Source: Nitrospirillum pindoramense
GTDB taxonomy: Bacteria > Pseudomonadota > Alphaproteobacteria > Azospirillales > Azospirillaceae
Assembly: GCF_007827955.1 (NCBI RefSeq)
Contig: NZ_VITR01000002.1
Span: 372,001-436,000, forward strand
Direction of reading: 5' to 3'
DNA: 64,000 nt
Shown here: positions 26,655 to 36,637 of the stretch, piece by piece
How the letters are laid out: each line of letters starts with the position of its first letter
Position numbering within the stretch: the stretch's first letter is position 1
Made by a program: the position numbers and the translations under genes
The notes under the pieces: model-generated
What the model was told of the DNA's origin: nothing
Databases searched by the model: none
What the model saw: the letters and a program-made list of their open reading frames with translations, nothing else

Positions 26655-27758
26655 ATGGTCGACATCCTGGATGACCGCCCGCTGAAAGGCCGGGGCACCA
26701 TCTCCAATCGCGTGGGCCGGTTCGAGGCCCATGCCCGCATGCGCACCGATGACGGCTGGGCCCGGGTGGGAAGCGATGGCTGGGACGGGGAGGCGGACCT
26801 GGCGGCGGCGCCGGCCACCCAGGTCCACCTGGACACGTCGCGCAGCGTCATCAGCTACAACGACAGCCCGGACGTCAATTTTGACCGATCCATCAACCCC
26901 TATCGCGGATGCGAGCATGGCTGCGTCTACTGCTTCGCCCGGCCCAGCCATGCCTATCTGGGGCACTCCCCCGGCCTGGATTTCGAAACCATCCTCTATG
27001 CGAAGCGGGATGCCCCCGCCGTGTTGGCCAAGGAATTGCGGGCCAAGGGTTATGTGCCCCGCCCCATAGCGCTGGGCGCCAACACCGACGCCTACCAGCC
27101 GGTGGAGCGGACGGAGCGCATCACCCGCGGCGTGCTGGAGGTGCTGCGAGATTTCCGCCACCCGGTGGGCATCATCACCAAGTCCCCCCTGGTGCTGCGT
27201 GACCTGGACATCCTGGCCCCCATGGCGGCCGACGGCTTGGCCCGGGTCGCCATCTCCATCACCACGCTGGACCGGGATCTGGCCCGCCGGCTGGAGCCGC
27301 GCGCCGGCACGCCGCAACGCCGGCTGGAGGCGGTACGCCAGCTGTCCCAGGCCGGCGTGCCGGTCAGCGTGCTCGCCTCCCCCATGATCCCTGCCCTGAA
27401 CGACAATGAACTGGAAGCCATCCTGGCGGCGGCCAAGGACGCGGGAGCCCACCAAGCCCATTACATCCTGCTGCGGCTGCCGCGCGAGTTGGCGGGCCTG
27501 ATGGAGGAATGGTTGCGCCTGCACGTGCCTGACCGGGCCGACCGCGTGCTGAGCCTTATCCGGCAATGCCGCGATGGCGGCCACAACCACGCCCAATTCG
27601 GCACCCGGATGCGCGGCACCGGTGCCTACGCCCAACTGCTGGCCGCGCGCCACAGGCTGGCAACGCGGCGGTTGGGCCTGGATCAGCGGCGCTGGGACAT
27701 GCGCTGTGACCTGTTCCAGCCGCCGCCGCAGCCGGGCGACCAACTGGCGCTGTTCTGA
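26655..27758 (+). CDS. Radical SAM protein of the PA0069/SplB-like family
   Basis: This 367-residue protein has a radical SAM cluster motif CEHGCVYC (about 86-93) within NPYRGCEHGCVYCFARPSH, which is characteristic of the PA0069/Rv2578c family related to spore photoproduct lyase SplB. Other conserved pieces are LGANTDAYQPVER, GIITKSPLVLRDLD, SITTLD and the C-terminal DLFQPPPQPGDQLALF. The N-terminal KGRGTISNRVGRFE is also typical. The substrate is not known for the family. The ATG at 26655 follows ACGGAGGAAG. It is flanked by terminators on both sides and is monocistronic. Confidence 0.88.
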   Translation: MVDILDDRPLKGRGTISNRVGRFEAHARMRTDDGWARVGSDGWDGEADLAAAPATQVHLDTSRSVISYNDSPDVNFDRSINPYRGCEHGCVYCFARPSHAYLGHSPGLDFETILYAKRDAPAVLAKELRAKGYVPRPIALGANTDAYQPVERTERITRGVLEVLRDFRHPVGIITKSPLVLRDLDILAPMAADGLARVAISITTLDRDLARRLEPRAGTPQRRLEAVRQLSQAGVPVSVLASPMIPALNDNELEAILAAAKDAGAHQAHYILLRLPRELAGLMEEWLRLHVPDRADRVLSLIRQCRDGGHNHAQFGTRMRGTGAYAQLLAARHRLATRRLGLDQRRWDMRCDLFQPPPQPGDQLALF

Positions 27759-27786
27759 CGGCTGCTTCCACGGCCCTGAAATGCCA

Positions 27787-27816
27787 AAAGGCCGGTCCCG
27801 CGAGGGACCGGCCTTT
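27787..27816. terminator. Bidirectional terminator between convergent genes
   Basis: AAAGGCCGGTCCC (27787-27799) pairs with GGGACCGGCCTTT (27804-27816) around a four-base loop, 28 bases after the radical SAM gene and 40 bases after the minus-strand repeat-protein gene. Confidence 0.92.
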
Positions 27817-27855
27817 GCTGTTTCCACGGGCGCCGGGGCGCCGGGAGCAGGGGGA

Positions 27856-29103
27856 TCAGAACTGGGTGATGCCAGCCTGGATCAGGTACAGGCGGGCGAT
27901 GTCGGCGGTGCCGTCGGTGCCCTTGATCGACTTCATGGTGTCCACGGCCTTCTGCTTCTGGCCAGCGGCGATGTAGGCCTGGACCAGGCGCAACTTGGCC
28001 TCTTCCGGGTACTTCAGCTGGTCCTTCTTGATGCCGGACTGAATGACCTCGATGGCCTTGGCGGCGTTGCCCAGGGCCAGGTACTGCGTGCCGACGCGGA
28101 CCAGCTGCTTGCCATCCGGCTGGGCATTGGCTTCCTTCTCGTCGTCCGGCAGCTTGCGCTGATCGTCATCGACCTGCTTGCCGGCCATGTCGGCCAGACG
28201 CTTCTCGCGGTCGCCCTGGGCCTTGCCCAGGATGCCGGCCTTGAAGCCCTTGTCCATCACGGCCTTGGCCTCGGCGCCCAGGCCGTCGCTCATGGCCAGC
28301 TGGGCGAATTCCAGGTACGGACCGGGGTCCTTGACCAGGCCGGCGCCCAGCTGCAGGCGCAGCACGTCGATCTGCAGGCGGTTGGAGTTGAAGCCCGGCA
28401 GCTTCTGCACACCGCGGATCACGCTCTCCCAGCTTTCCTGATCGGGGTAGTTGATCAGGATGCGTTCCATGGCCTCAACGAAGGCGGGCTTGTGATCCAT
28501 GTTGTATTCGGCGCTGGCGATGGTCTGCAGCAGCACCTTGGACGGCTTGCCACCCTGGGCCTGGATCATGGCGCGCGCGGCCTTGGAGGCGTTGGCGTAG
28601 TCCTTCTGGTCCAGGTAAATCTGGATGGCCAGTTCCTTCAGGCGGTTGTCGGTACCGCCGTCCTTGTAATAGCGGTCGGAGGCGGCGGAGAACTTGGCGT
28701 AGTTCTTCACGCTGAAATAGGCCTCGGCGATCAGCTTGTCGCGGTTCACCTTGTCCGTGTCCGGCAGCTGGCAGCTGGACAGGGTCGCTTCCAGCGACTT
28801 GGCGAAGTTGCCCATGTCCTTCTGGCCGCTGTAGGCCGAGGCGCGCAGCGTCTCGAAGGTGCAGGTCTCGAACGGCGACTTGGTCTTGCTGGCCTTCTCG
28901 GCCTCGTCGATCTTGTCCAAGGCTTCCTTGAACTTGCCAGCCTTCAGCGCGGTCTGGGCTTCCTGCAGCGGCTTGCCGACTTCCGGGCTGAACTTCTTGG
29001 CTTCGGCGGCGTGGGCCGGCGTGGTGGCGCTGATGACAACGGCGCCGCCCATGGTGAGCGCCGAGGCGAGCAGTGCGGCACGAAGGAAGTGCGTGGCGAT
29101 CAT
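27856..29103 (-). CDS. Periplasmic TPR-like repeat protein next to the TonB system
   Basis: This 415-residue protein has a signal peptide: FLRAALLASALTMGGAVV, with probable cleavage after AHA near residue 32. The mature part is mostly helical with TPR-like pairs: LQEAQTALKAGKFKEALDKI at about 45-65 (YSGQKDMGNFAKSLEATLSS and YLDQKDYANASKAARAMIQ further on) and YLALGNAAKAIEVIQSGIKK near 350-370. The ATG at 29103 gives a proper signal peptide; a longer frame from 29157 would not. It lies directly downstream of tonB-exbB-exbD-exbD but behind a terminator. TPR proteins encoded with TonB/ExbBD are known in alphaproteobacteria, so a supporting role in outer membrane transport is plausible but unproven. 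Confidence 0.78.
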   Translation of the reverse strand: MIATHFLRAALLASALTMGGAVVISATTPAHAAEAKKFSPEVGKPLQEAQTALKAGKFKEALDKIDEAEKASKTKSPFETCTFETLRASAYSGQKDMGNFAKSLEATLSSCQLPDTDKVNRDKLIAEAYFSVKNYAKFSAASDRYYKDGGTDNRLKELAIQIYLDQKDYANASKAARAMIQAQGGKPSKVLLQTIASAEYNMDHKPAFVEAMERILINYPDQESWESVIRGVQKLPGFNSNRLQIDVLRLQLGAGLVKDPGPYLEFAQLAMSDGLGAEAKAVMDKGFKAGILGKAQGDREKRLADMAGKQVDDDQRKLPDDEKEANAQPDGKQLVRVGTQYLALGNAAKAIEVIQSGIKKDQLKYPEEAKLRLVQAYIAAGQKQKAVDTMKSIKGTDGTADIARLYLIQAGITQF

Positions 29104-29273
29104 TCCGAGGACTCTACCTGCTTTGTTGAAGGGCTGGACCGACGAGCGGCCCCTCATGTCGGGAAATCGAGACTAGCGGGAAATCTAATCGATGATTGGG
29201 ATGAAATCGGGACAACAACCCGACGCAAGGCCCGCGCCCCAAAAGATCACGGGCCCCGGAACATGGTAATGGC

Positions 29274-29331
29274 GAAAACGGTAACGGCGGCCCCGCACCC
29301 CAGACAAGCTTGGGTAACGAGAGGCCGCCGT
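29274..29331 (-). terminator. Terminator after exbD2 (minus strand)
   Basis: ACGGCGGCC (29284-29292) and GGCCGCCGT (29323-29331) form the outer stem, with a smaller stem inside. On the minus strand the hairpin is followed by TACCGTTTTCG. It probably ends the tonB-exbBDD transcript before the TPR-like gene. Confidence 0.6.
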
Positions 29332-29341
29332 CGACACGGAC

Positions 29342-29764
29342 TTAATCCATGAACTGTTCCGCACCCACCAGGCCCAGCTTGGTCACGCCCAAGCGCTGGG
29401 CCGAGGCCATGACCATCGCCACGGTGTTGTACTTGGCCAACTTGTTCGGCCAAAGATGAACCTCGGGCTGTGGGTTCTTCAGGGCGGCGTCCTTGAGACG
29501 CAGCTCAAGTTCATGGCGATCAACGGTGGTTCCGTTCCACTGAATCGTGTTGTCGAAATCCACCATGATGTTGACCACCTCAGGCGGTGTCGTATTGGAC
29601 TGCGGCGGGGTCGCCGACGGCATGTCCAACTTCACCGCATGGGTTTGGATCGGAATGGTGATGATCAGCATGATGATCAGCACCAACATCACGTCGATAA
29701 GCGGCGTGGTGTTGATGTCCATCATGGCTTCGTCTTCACCACCTCCGCCAACGTTCATACCCAT
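29342..29764 (-). CDS. exbD: Biopolymer transport protein ExbD (second copy)
   Basis: This 140-residue protein has one N-terminal membrane helix and a periplasmic domain. The motif INTTPLIDVMLVLIIMLIIT carries the conserved proton-pathway aspartate (Asp24) at the start of the helix. The periplasmic part (about 45-140) contains QPEVHLWPNKLAKYNTVAMVM. ExbD forms the proton-driven motor with ExbB and energises TonB. It lies 25 bases after another exbD, and the two proteins are clearly different; duplicated exbD genes are known in other TonB clusters such as that of Xanthomonas. Confidence 0.93.
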   Translation of the reverse strand: MGMNVGGGGEDEAMMDINTTPLIDVMLVLIIMLIITIPIQTHAVKLDMPSATPPQSNTTPPEVVNIMVDFDNTIQWNGTTVDRHELELRLKDAALKNPQPEVHLWPNKLAKYNTVAMVMASAQRLGVTKLGLVGAEQFMD

Positions 29765-29789
29765 GGCTTAAACTCCTTCGGCGGAACCG

Positions 29790-30236
29790 TTACTGCGCGG
29801 CCGGGATCGCGCCCGCCGGCGGCTCGGTGATGAAACCGATCTTCACGATACCCGCCCGCTGGGCGGCAACCACGACCCGGCCCACATATTCGTAGCGCGC
29901 GTTCTTGTCGCCACGGATGTGAACTTCCGGCTGGGGCTGCTCCACGGCCCGCTGCTTGAGCTTGTCAAGCAGGGTCGTGTAGTCCGGCATCTTGGTTTCG
30001 TTCCAGAAGATGTCGCCGTCCCGGTTTACCGCGATGACGATGTTCTCCGGTTTCGTCTTGGTTGGCTGATTACGTTCCTTGGGAAGGTCCACCGGCACCG
30101 TGTGGGTCACGACGGGGACCGTGATCAGGAAGATGATCAGCAGCACCAGCATGATGTCGACGAGGGGGGTCGTATTGATCGCGGATACGACCTCGCCATC
30201 ATCATCAGCATCGCCGGAAGCGACATTCATCCCCAT
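29790..30236 (-). CDS. exbD: Biopolymer transport protein ExbD (first copy)
   Basis: This 148-residue ExbD has the motor helix INTTPLVDIMLVLLIIFLIT (Asp27) and a periplasmic domain with FWNETKMPDYTTLLDKLKQR, PQPEVHIRGDKNARYEYVG and a Pro/Ala tail. It begins three bases after exbB ends, implying coupling. Its periplasmic domain differs from the second copy, so the two may form mixed dimers or serve different transducers. The ATG at 30236 precedes the MGMNVASGD N-terminus shared in style with the second copy. Confidence 0.94.
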   Translation of the reverse strand: MGMNVASGDADDDGEVVSAINTTPLVDIMLVLLIIFLITVPVVTHTVPVDLPKERNQPTKTKPENIVIAVNRDGDIFWNETKMPDYTTLLDKLKQRAVEQPQPEVHIRGDKNARYEYVGRVVVAAQRAGIVKIGFITEPPAGAIPAAQ

Positions 30237-30239
30237 GGT

Positions 30240-31163
30240 TTACGCGCTCCGGGCGGACTTGCCGGCGCCGAGACGACCACCGCTGACCAGCAGGGCGTGC
30301 AGGTCGGCGGAGAAGTTGCGGACGCGGTCCATGGCGGTCTTGTTGCGGCTCAGCAGCCAGTTGTAACCCAGCACGGCGGGCACGGCGACGGCCAGACCGA
30401 TGGCGGTCATGATCAGGGCTTCACCGACGGGGCCGGCGACCTTGTCGATCGAGGCCTGACCGGCGATGCCGATGTTGGTCAGGGCGTGATAGATGCCCCA
30501 CACCGTACCGAACAGACCGACGAACGGGCCGGTCGAGCCCACGGTGGCCAGGAAGGCCAGGCCGGACTTCATGCGGTTGCTGATGCTGTCGACCGAGCGC
30601 TGCAGCTGCATGGTCACCCAGGTGTGCAGGTCGATCTGGTCGACCAGGGTGCCTTCATGGTGCTCGGTGGCGCGCAGGCCGTCTTCGACCAGCATGCGGA
30701 ACACGCTGTTCTTGTTCAGCTTGGCGGCGCCATCGGCCAGGGACGGGGCGGTCCAGAAGGACTTGTCGGCCTGGGCGGCGGAGCGCAGCAGCAGGGTCTG
30801 CTCGATCAGCTTGGTGACGATGATGTACCAGGTGCCGGTCATCATGATGACCATGATCATCAGAACGCCACGGGACACGAAGTCACCGCCCTTCCACAGG
30901 GCGTTCAGGCCGTACGGGTTCTCGACGGTCTCGGTGGCGGCCGGCGGAGCGGCGACGTCGCTGGCGGCGGCGTCAGCGGCGGGCGCGGCGGCCGGAGCGG
31001 CCTGGTCAGCGGCCGGAGCGGCAGCGGCCGGGGCCGAGCTGTCGGTGGACGGGGTCGTGGTCTGGGCGACCGCGACCGAGGTGAAGGTACCGACGACCAG
31101 GGCGACCATGGCAAAGCGCACCATGGAACCGGCGGTCAGCTTGAAACGCTCCCTAATGCTCAT
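30240..31163 (-). CDS. exbB: TonB-system proton channel protein ExbB (MotA/TolQ/ExbB family)
   Basis: This 307-residue protein starts with a signal-like segment (about 12-33, MVRFAMVALVVGTFTSVAVA). A low-complexity Ala/Pro linker (about 35-75) follows, then the MotA/TolQ/ExbB domain: WKGGDFVSRGVLMIMVIMM in helix 1, GSTGPFVGLFGTVWGIYHAL in helix 2 and EALIMTAIGLAVAVPAVLGYNW in helix 3. The N-terminal extension is the feature of long ExbB forms. ATG 31163 begins the signal; a start at 31211 is less likely. It lies 80 bases after tonB and three bases before exbD. Confidence 0.93.
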   Translation of the reverse strand: MSIRERFKLTAGSMVRFAMVALVVGTFTSVAVAQTTTPSTDSSAPAAAAPAADQAAPAAAPAADAAASDVAAPPAATETVENPYGLNALWKGGDFVSRGVLMIMVIMMTGTWYIIVTKLIEQTLLLRSAAQADKSFWTAPSLADGAAKLNKNSVFRMLVEDGLRATEHHEGTLVDQIDLHTWVTMQLQRSVDSISNRMKSGLAFLATVGSTGPFVGLFGTVWGIYHALTNIGIAGQASIDKVAGPVGEALIMTAIGLAVAVPAVLGYNWLLSRNKTAMDRVRNFSADLHALLVSGGRLGAGKSARSA

Positions 31164-31244
31164 GACAATTCCAACACATTTGGGTTGAGGGGATGAGGAA
31201 CCCTTGCGCATCAGCGTCTAAGAGGCCCCGGTTTTCTTGAACTG

Positions 31245-31907
<663 letters not shown>

Positions 31908-32531
31908 TTTCCTGCGGTCACATCACGAAGGAAGACACCGCATCGGAAAACGCCACGGCGCATCCGAGCGGAAGTGATTCATGGGCGGCAGAGCGGGCGG
32001 AATCCGCGACGTCCGGAACCGGGGGTTCACCTGGACATCGAACTGCGTTCCTGGGGTCGACCAACACCGACCTTCCCACATCTGCCTCCAATTCGTTTGC
32101 GAAGCAGTATCCGGCACCCGTAACGCGCATCCGGTTATTTCATAACCCGACGAGCGCTAGCCCCAAGCACCACGGCCCGTCTTTCACGGACCTGAACACC
32201 GCTCGCGATCGTTGTCGACCTTCACAGTCGAACCTTGTTGGGTTTTCGTATGCCCGATTTCTAAGACGCACGCAAGCGGCAGGTATGCAGGAAATGACTC
32301 TCTCGGTCACTGCCTGTCTTAAACCAGCCAGCCTTCGTAATTTCATGCAACTTTCGCGGGGCACGATCGCCATAATGCTGCATTGCAGCAGCGGGTTCGG
32401 GGCTCTCCTCCGTTAACCTGTGGGACTGTTTGTTTTCAGTCTTCTAAGGCGCATTGTGAAAGCAGGCAGGCAACGAGGGGCGCTTCGCAGGCGCGTCAAT
32501 CCGCCCCATCTTGAAAATTTCTGAAAAAAAT
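31908..32531. other. Long intergenic region between hemN and tonB
   Basis: About 620 bases, visibly less GC-rich than the flanks, hold no gene I can support. The tonB promoter should lie here. A 6-3-6 inverted repeat lies at 32133-32147. A 52-codon minus-strand frame at 31923-32081 has GGAGG four bases before its ATG and could be an upstream leader ORF of tonB, but its composition is not convincing. No transposon ends, tRNA or clear terminator was found. Confidence 0.4.
32133..32147. promoter_or_regulatory. Inverted repeat upstream of tonB
   Basis: GGTTAT (32133-32138) and ATAACC (32142-32147) are perfect arms around TTC. It lies about 225 bases upstream of tonB in an otherwise featureless region. 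It is a candidate regulator site without a recognised family. Confidence 0.3.
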
Positions 32532-33938
32532 CTACACGGCGTAGCTGTGACGACCCGATCCTGGATCGAAATAGGCATCGAACAGGACCGCGACACTCCG
32601 GACCAAAGGCCGGGCCTCCTCCCGTACCTCCACCCTCGTTTTGTCACAGATGATCATATCATCGTCCGCCAGCGCGGCCAAGGCGTGGCGGGTCGCCGGC
32701 GTGAGCACCTCATCCAAAGAACCGCCATGGCGGCGGCACGTCTCTTCCAGGTCGACGGAGAAGCGGCACATCAGCTGCTCGATGATATCCGCGCGCAACC
32801 GGTCGTCATCGGTGAGCGCCAGGCCCTTGGCCACCGCCCAGCCGTCACCATCCCCTTGTGCGGCGGACTCCCACGCCTTCAGGTAGGCCGGCACCTCCAC
32901 CCGGTTTTGGATGTAGCCGCCGCGCGTGCGGCCGATGGCGGAAGCGCCGAAGCCCAGCAGGGCCGTGGCCGTGTCCACCGTGTACCCCTGGAAATTACGT
33001 TTCAGGCGCCCGGCGGCGTAGGCCGTGGCCATGACGTCGTCCTTGCGGGCGTAGTGATCCAGGCCGATGGCGACATAACCCGCCGCCTCCAGCACCGCCG
33101 CCATCGCGGCCGCCTGCTCCGTCCGCTGGGTGGCGCCGGGCAGGGCGCTGGTGTCGATGCGCCCCTGGTGCCCCTTCAGCGAGGGCATGTGGGCATAGCC
33201 GAAGACGCTGAGCCGATCCGGCGCCAATTCCAGGGCCTGGGTCACGGATTGAACACAGCTTTCCACCGTCTGGTGGGGCAGGCCGTAGATCAGATCCAGG
33301 TTGATGCCGCCGACGCCGGCCTGGCGCAGGCGGGCCACCGCTTCCGCCGTGGCGGCGTAAGGCTGGATGCGGTTGATGGCGCGCTGCACCCGCTCATCGA
33401 AACTCTGTACGCCCAGGCTGGCGCGGGTGACGCCCCCCTGCCCCAGGGCCTCCGCCATGGCCGGGGTCAGGGTGCGCGGGTCGATCTCCACCGCGATTTC
33501 CGCCGTGGCCGCCGGGCGGCCGAAGCGCAGGGCCAACCGATCCATGAGCGACAGGAAGGCATCGGGCGGCAGCAAGGTGGGCGTTCCGCCCCCGAAATGA
33601 ATGTGGGTGACGAGGGGCAGGCCGCCCCCCCTGGACAGCGTAGAGTCGGCAACCAGGGCGCCCGCCACGGCGTCGATCTCCGCCTCCAGCGCCGCCTGGT
33701 AGCGGCGGATGGGCGCCTCGTGGTTCACCACGGTGGTGTGACAGCCGCAGTACCAGCACATGCTGCGGCAGAAAGGGACGTGAAGGTACAGCGACAGGGT
33801 ATCGGCCGCGGTCAGCTGTCCCAGCCAACGGCGATAGTCGTCAGCCGTGACCGCCGCGCTGAACTGCGGCGATGGCGGATAGCTGGTGTACCGGGGAACG
33901 CGCTGGTTGCGGTATTTGGCGACGAGATCGGGGCGCAT
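32532..33938 (-). CDS. hemN: Oxygen-independent coproporphyrinogen III oxidase HemN
   Basis: HemN decarboxylates coproporphyrinogen III to protoporphyrinogen IX without oxygen, using two SAM molecules. The 468-residue protein has the full-length HemN form: the N-terminal PRYTSYPPSPQF, the radical SAM motif CRSMCWYCGC (Cys57, 61, 64), HIHFGGGTPTLL, SLGVQSFDERVQRAINRIQ, DLIYGLPHQT and the C-terminal HemN domain (LIEQLMCRFSVDLEETC). The N-terminal RYTSYP separates it from HemW. The ATG at 33938 begins this conserved end; one at 33983 is possible. An FNR-like site lies 72 bases upstream, as expected for anaerobic induction. Confidence 0.96.
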   Translation of the reverse strand: MRPDLVAKYRNQRVPRYTSYPPSPQFSAAVTADDYRRWLGQLTAADTLSLYLHVPFCRSMCWYCGCHTTVVNHEAPIRRYQAALEAEIDAVAGALVADSTLSRGGGLPLVTHIHFGGGTPTLLPPDAFLSLMDRLALRFGRPAATAEIAVEIDPRTLTPAMAEALGQGGVTRASLGVQSFDERVQRAINRIQPYAATAEAVARLRQAGVGGINLDLIYGLPHQTVESCVQSVTQALELAPDRLSVFGYAHMPSLKGHQGRIDTSALPGATQRTEQAAAMAAVLEAAGYVAIGLDHYARKDDVMATAYAAGRLKRNFQGYTVDTATALLGFGASAIGRTRGGYIQNRVEVPAYLKAWESAAQGDGDGWAVAKGLALTDDDRLRADIIEQLMCRFSVDLEETCRRHGGSLDEVLTPATRHALAALADDDMIICDKTRVEVREEARPLVRSVAVLFDAYFDPGSGRHSYAV

Positions 33939-34009
33939 GGGACGGCCTGACGCAAAAAGGGGCGGGAAGCGGGATGGCCGCATGCTGCGCCTGATGCGTC
34001 GGTGGCAAA

Positions 34010-34023
34010 ATGATCTGCCTCAA
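34010..34023. promoter_or_regulatory. FNR/FnrL-like box upstream of hemN
   Basis: ATGAT-CTGC-CTCAA matches the FNR consensus TTGAT-N4-ATCAA at eight of ten positions, with exact spacing. It lies 72 bases upstream of the hemN start, in the hemN-rnhB divergent region. FnrL control of hemN is established in other alphaproteobacteria. Confidence 0.5.
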
Positions 34024-34128
34024 CCGTGCCCCTCGTTGACGCCGGGGGCGACGCTGGGGGCCTTGCCCGGGATCGGCGGCGCCGCCATCATGGCGGCCCT
34101 TCATTCCCCCTGCCAAAGCCTGTGTCCC

Positions 34129-34816
34129 ATGCCCCGCCCCCGCAAGCCCGCCTCCGAGATCCTCATCCAGCTGGGCCCGCCCACCCTGCGGCATGAGCTG
34201 GACGCCGGCCACGGCCCCGACAGCCTGGTCTGCGGCGTGGATGAGGCGGGGCGCGGTCCGCTGGCGGGCCCGGTGGTGGCCGCCGCCGTCATCCTGCCGG
34301 TAGCGGCCGAGGCGCCTGCCTGGTGCGCCGGCATCAATGACAGCAAGAAACTGACCGCCGCCGCGCGCGAGGCCCTGTTCGACGCCATCCGCGCCAACGC
34401 CCGGGTGGGGATCGGCATCAGCAGCGTGGAGGAGATCGACACCGTCAACATCCTGCAGGCCACCTTCCTGGCCATGCGCCGGGCGGTGGAGCAGTTGGCG
34501 GCCGATGGCGGCCCGGCCCCGGTCACCGCCCTGGTGGATGGCAACCAGCGTCCCGTGGGCCTGCCCTGCCCCCGCATCACCACCCTGGTCAGCGGCGACG
34601 CACTGAGCCTGTCCATCGCCGCCGCGTCGATCATCGCCAAGGTCACCCGCGACCGCTTGATGACCGATTTGGCCCTGGCCCACCCCGGTTACGGGTGGGA
34701 ACGCAACGCCGGTTACGGCACGGCCGAACATCGTGACGCAATCAAGATATTGGGGGTCACACCCGTTCACCGCCGTACATTTGCTCCAATTTCAGAACAA
34801 CTCGCCCTAAACCTTT

Positions 34817-34818
<2 letters not shown>
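34129..34818 (+). CDS. rnhB: Ribonuclease HII
   Basis: RNase HII removes ribonucleotides from DNA. With the ATG at 34129 the protein has 229 residues. The catalytic DE pair is at 38-39 (VCGVDEAGRGPLAGPVVAAA), followed by INDSKKLTAAARE, the third acidic site in ALVDGNQRP and SIIAKVTRDRLM. The C-terminal HPGYGWERNAGYGTAEH is also conserved. ATGs at 34090 or earlier are in frame, and none has a strong ribosome site, so the start is uncertain. The stop codon overlaps the first of five GANTC sites before ccrM. Confidence 0.95.
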
Positions 34819-36053
<1,235 letters not shown>

Positions 36054-36097
36054 GCGGCCCTTCCCGCCATCCGCCGGCGGTGGTAGAGGAGCGGCCC

Positions 36098-36565
36098 ATG
36101 AACACGCTCTTCGCCCAAGTGACGGGCACAGCCGCGAAGGCCGCGCCCGCCCAGGCCCGGCCCGCCGTCGCCAATCCGCCGCTGGCCAACTCGCCGGTGG
36201 CCGTCCCCCCCCTGGCCCGCATCTTCGTGCGCGACCTAGTGGTGATGGCCGTCATCGGCATTTACGACCATGAGAAGCGCCAGGCCCAGCGCCTGCGCGT
36301 GAACCTGGACATGATGGTGCTGGACCGCCAAGGCCAGCGCCGCGACGACATCGCCGACGTGGTGTCCTATGAGGACGGCGTCAACATCGTCCGCGACCTG
36401 GCGGCCCAGGGCCACCTGAACCTGGTGGAAACCTTCGCCGAAACGGTGGCCCAGCGCCTGCTGAAGGACACCCGGGTGCACAGCGTCACCGTGCGCGTGG
36501 AAAAACTGGACGTCTTCCCCGACGCGGCCTCCGCCGGGATCGAGATCACGCGGCAGCGGGGGTGA
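36098..36565 (+). CDS. folB: Dihydroneopterin aldolase FolB
   Basis: FolB cleaves 7,8-dihydroneopterin to 6-hydroxymethyl-dihydropterin and glycolaldehyde in folate synthesis. The core (about 45-155) contains IFVRDLVVMAVIGIYDHEKRQ, with the conserved GIYDHE, then VVSYEDGVNIVRDL, LVETFAETVAQRLL and VRVEKLDVFPDAASAGIEI. An Ala/Pro-rich N-terminal extension of about 40 residues precedes it. The ATG at 36098 has GAGGAG seven bases upstream. It lies 44 bases after ccrM and just before a lower-GC gene pair, so it marks the left border of that insert. Confidence 0.93.
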   Translation: MNTLFAQVTGTAAKAAPAQARPAVANPPLANSPVAVPPLARIFVRDLVVMAVIGIYDHEKRQAQRLRVNLDMMVLDRQGQRRDDIADVVSYEDGVNIVRDLAAQGHLNLVETFAETVAQRLLKDTRVHSVTVRVEKLDVFPDAASAGIEITRQRG

Positions 36566-36637
36566 TGTGGGCCATATTTCGCCAAATGGGCACCAAACTG
36601 CTGTAAGGTTGCACATTGGTGATGCTGGGCTTCCGCT

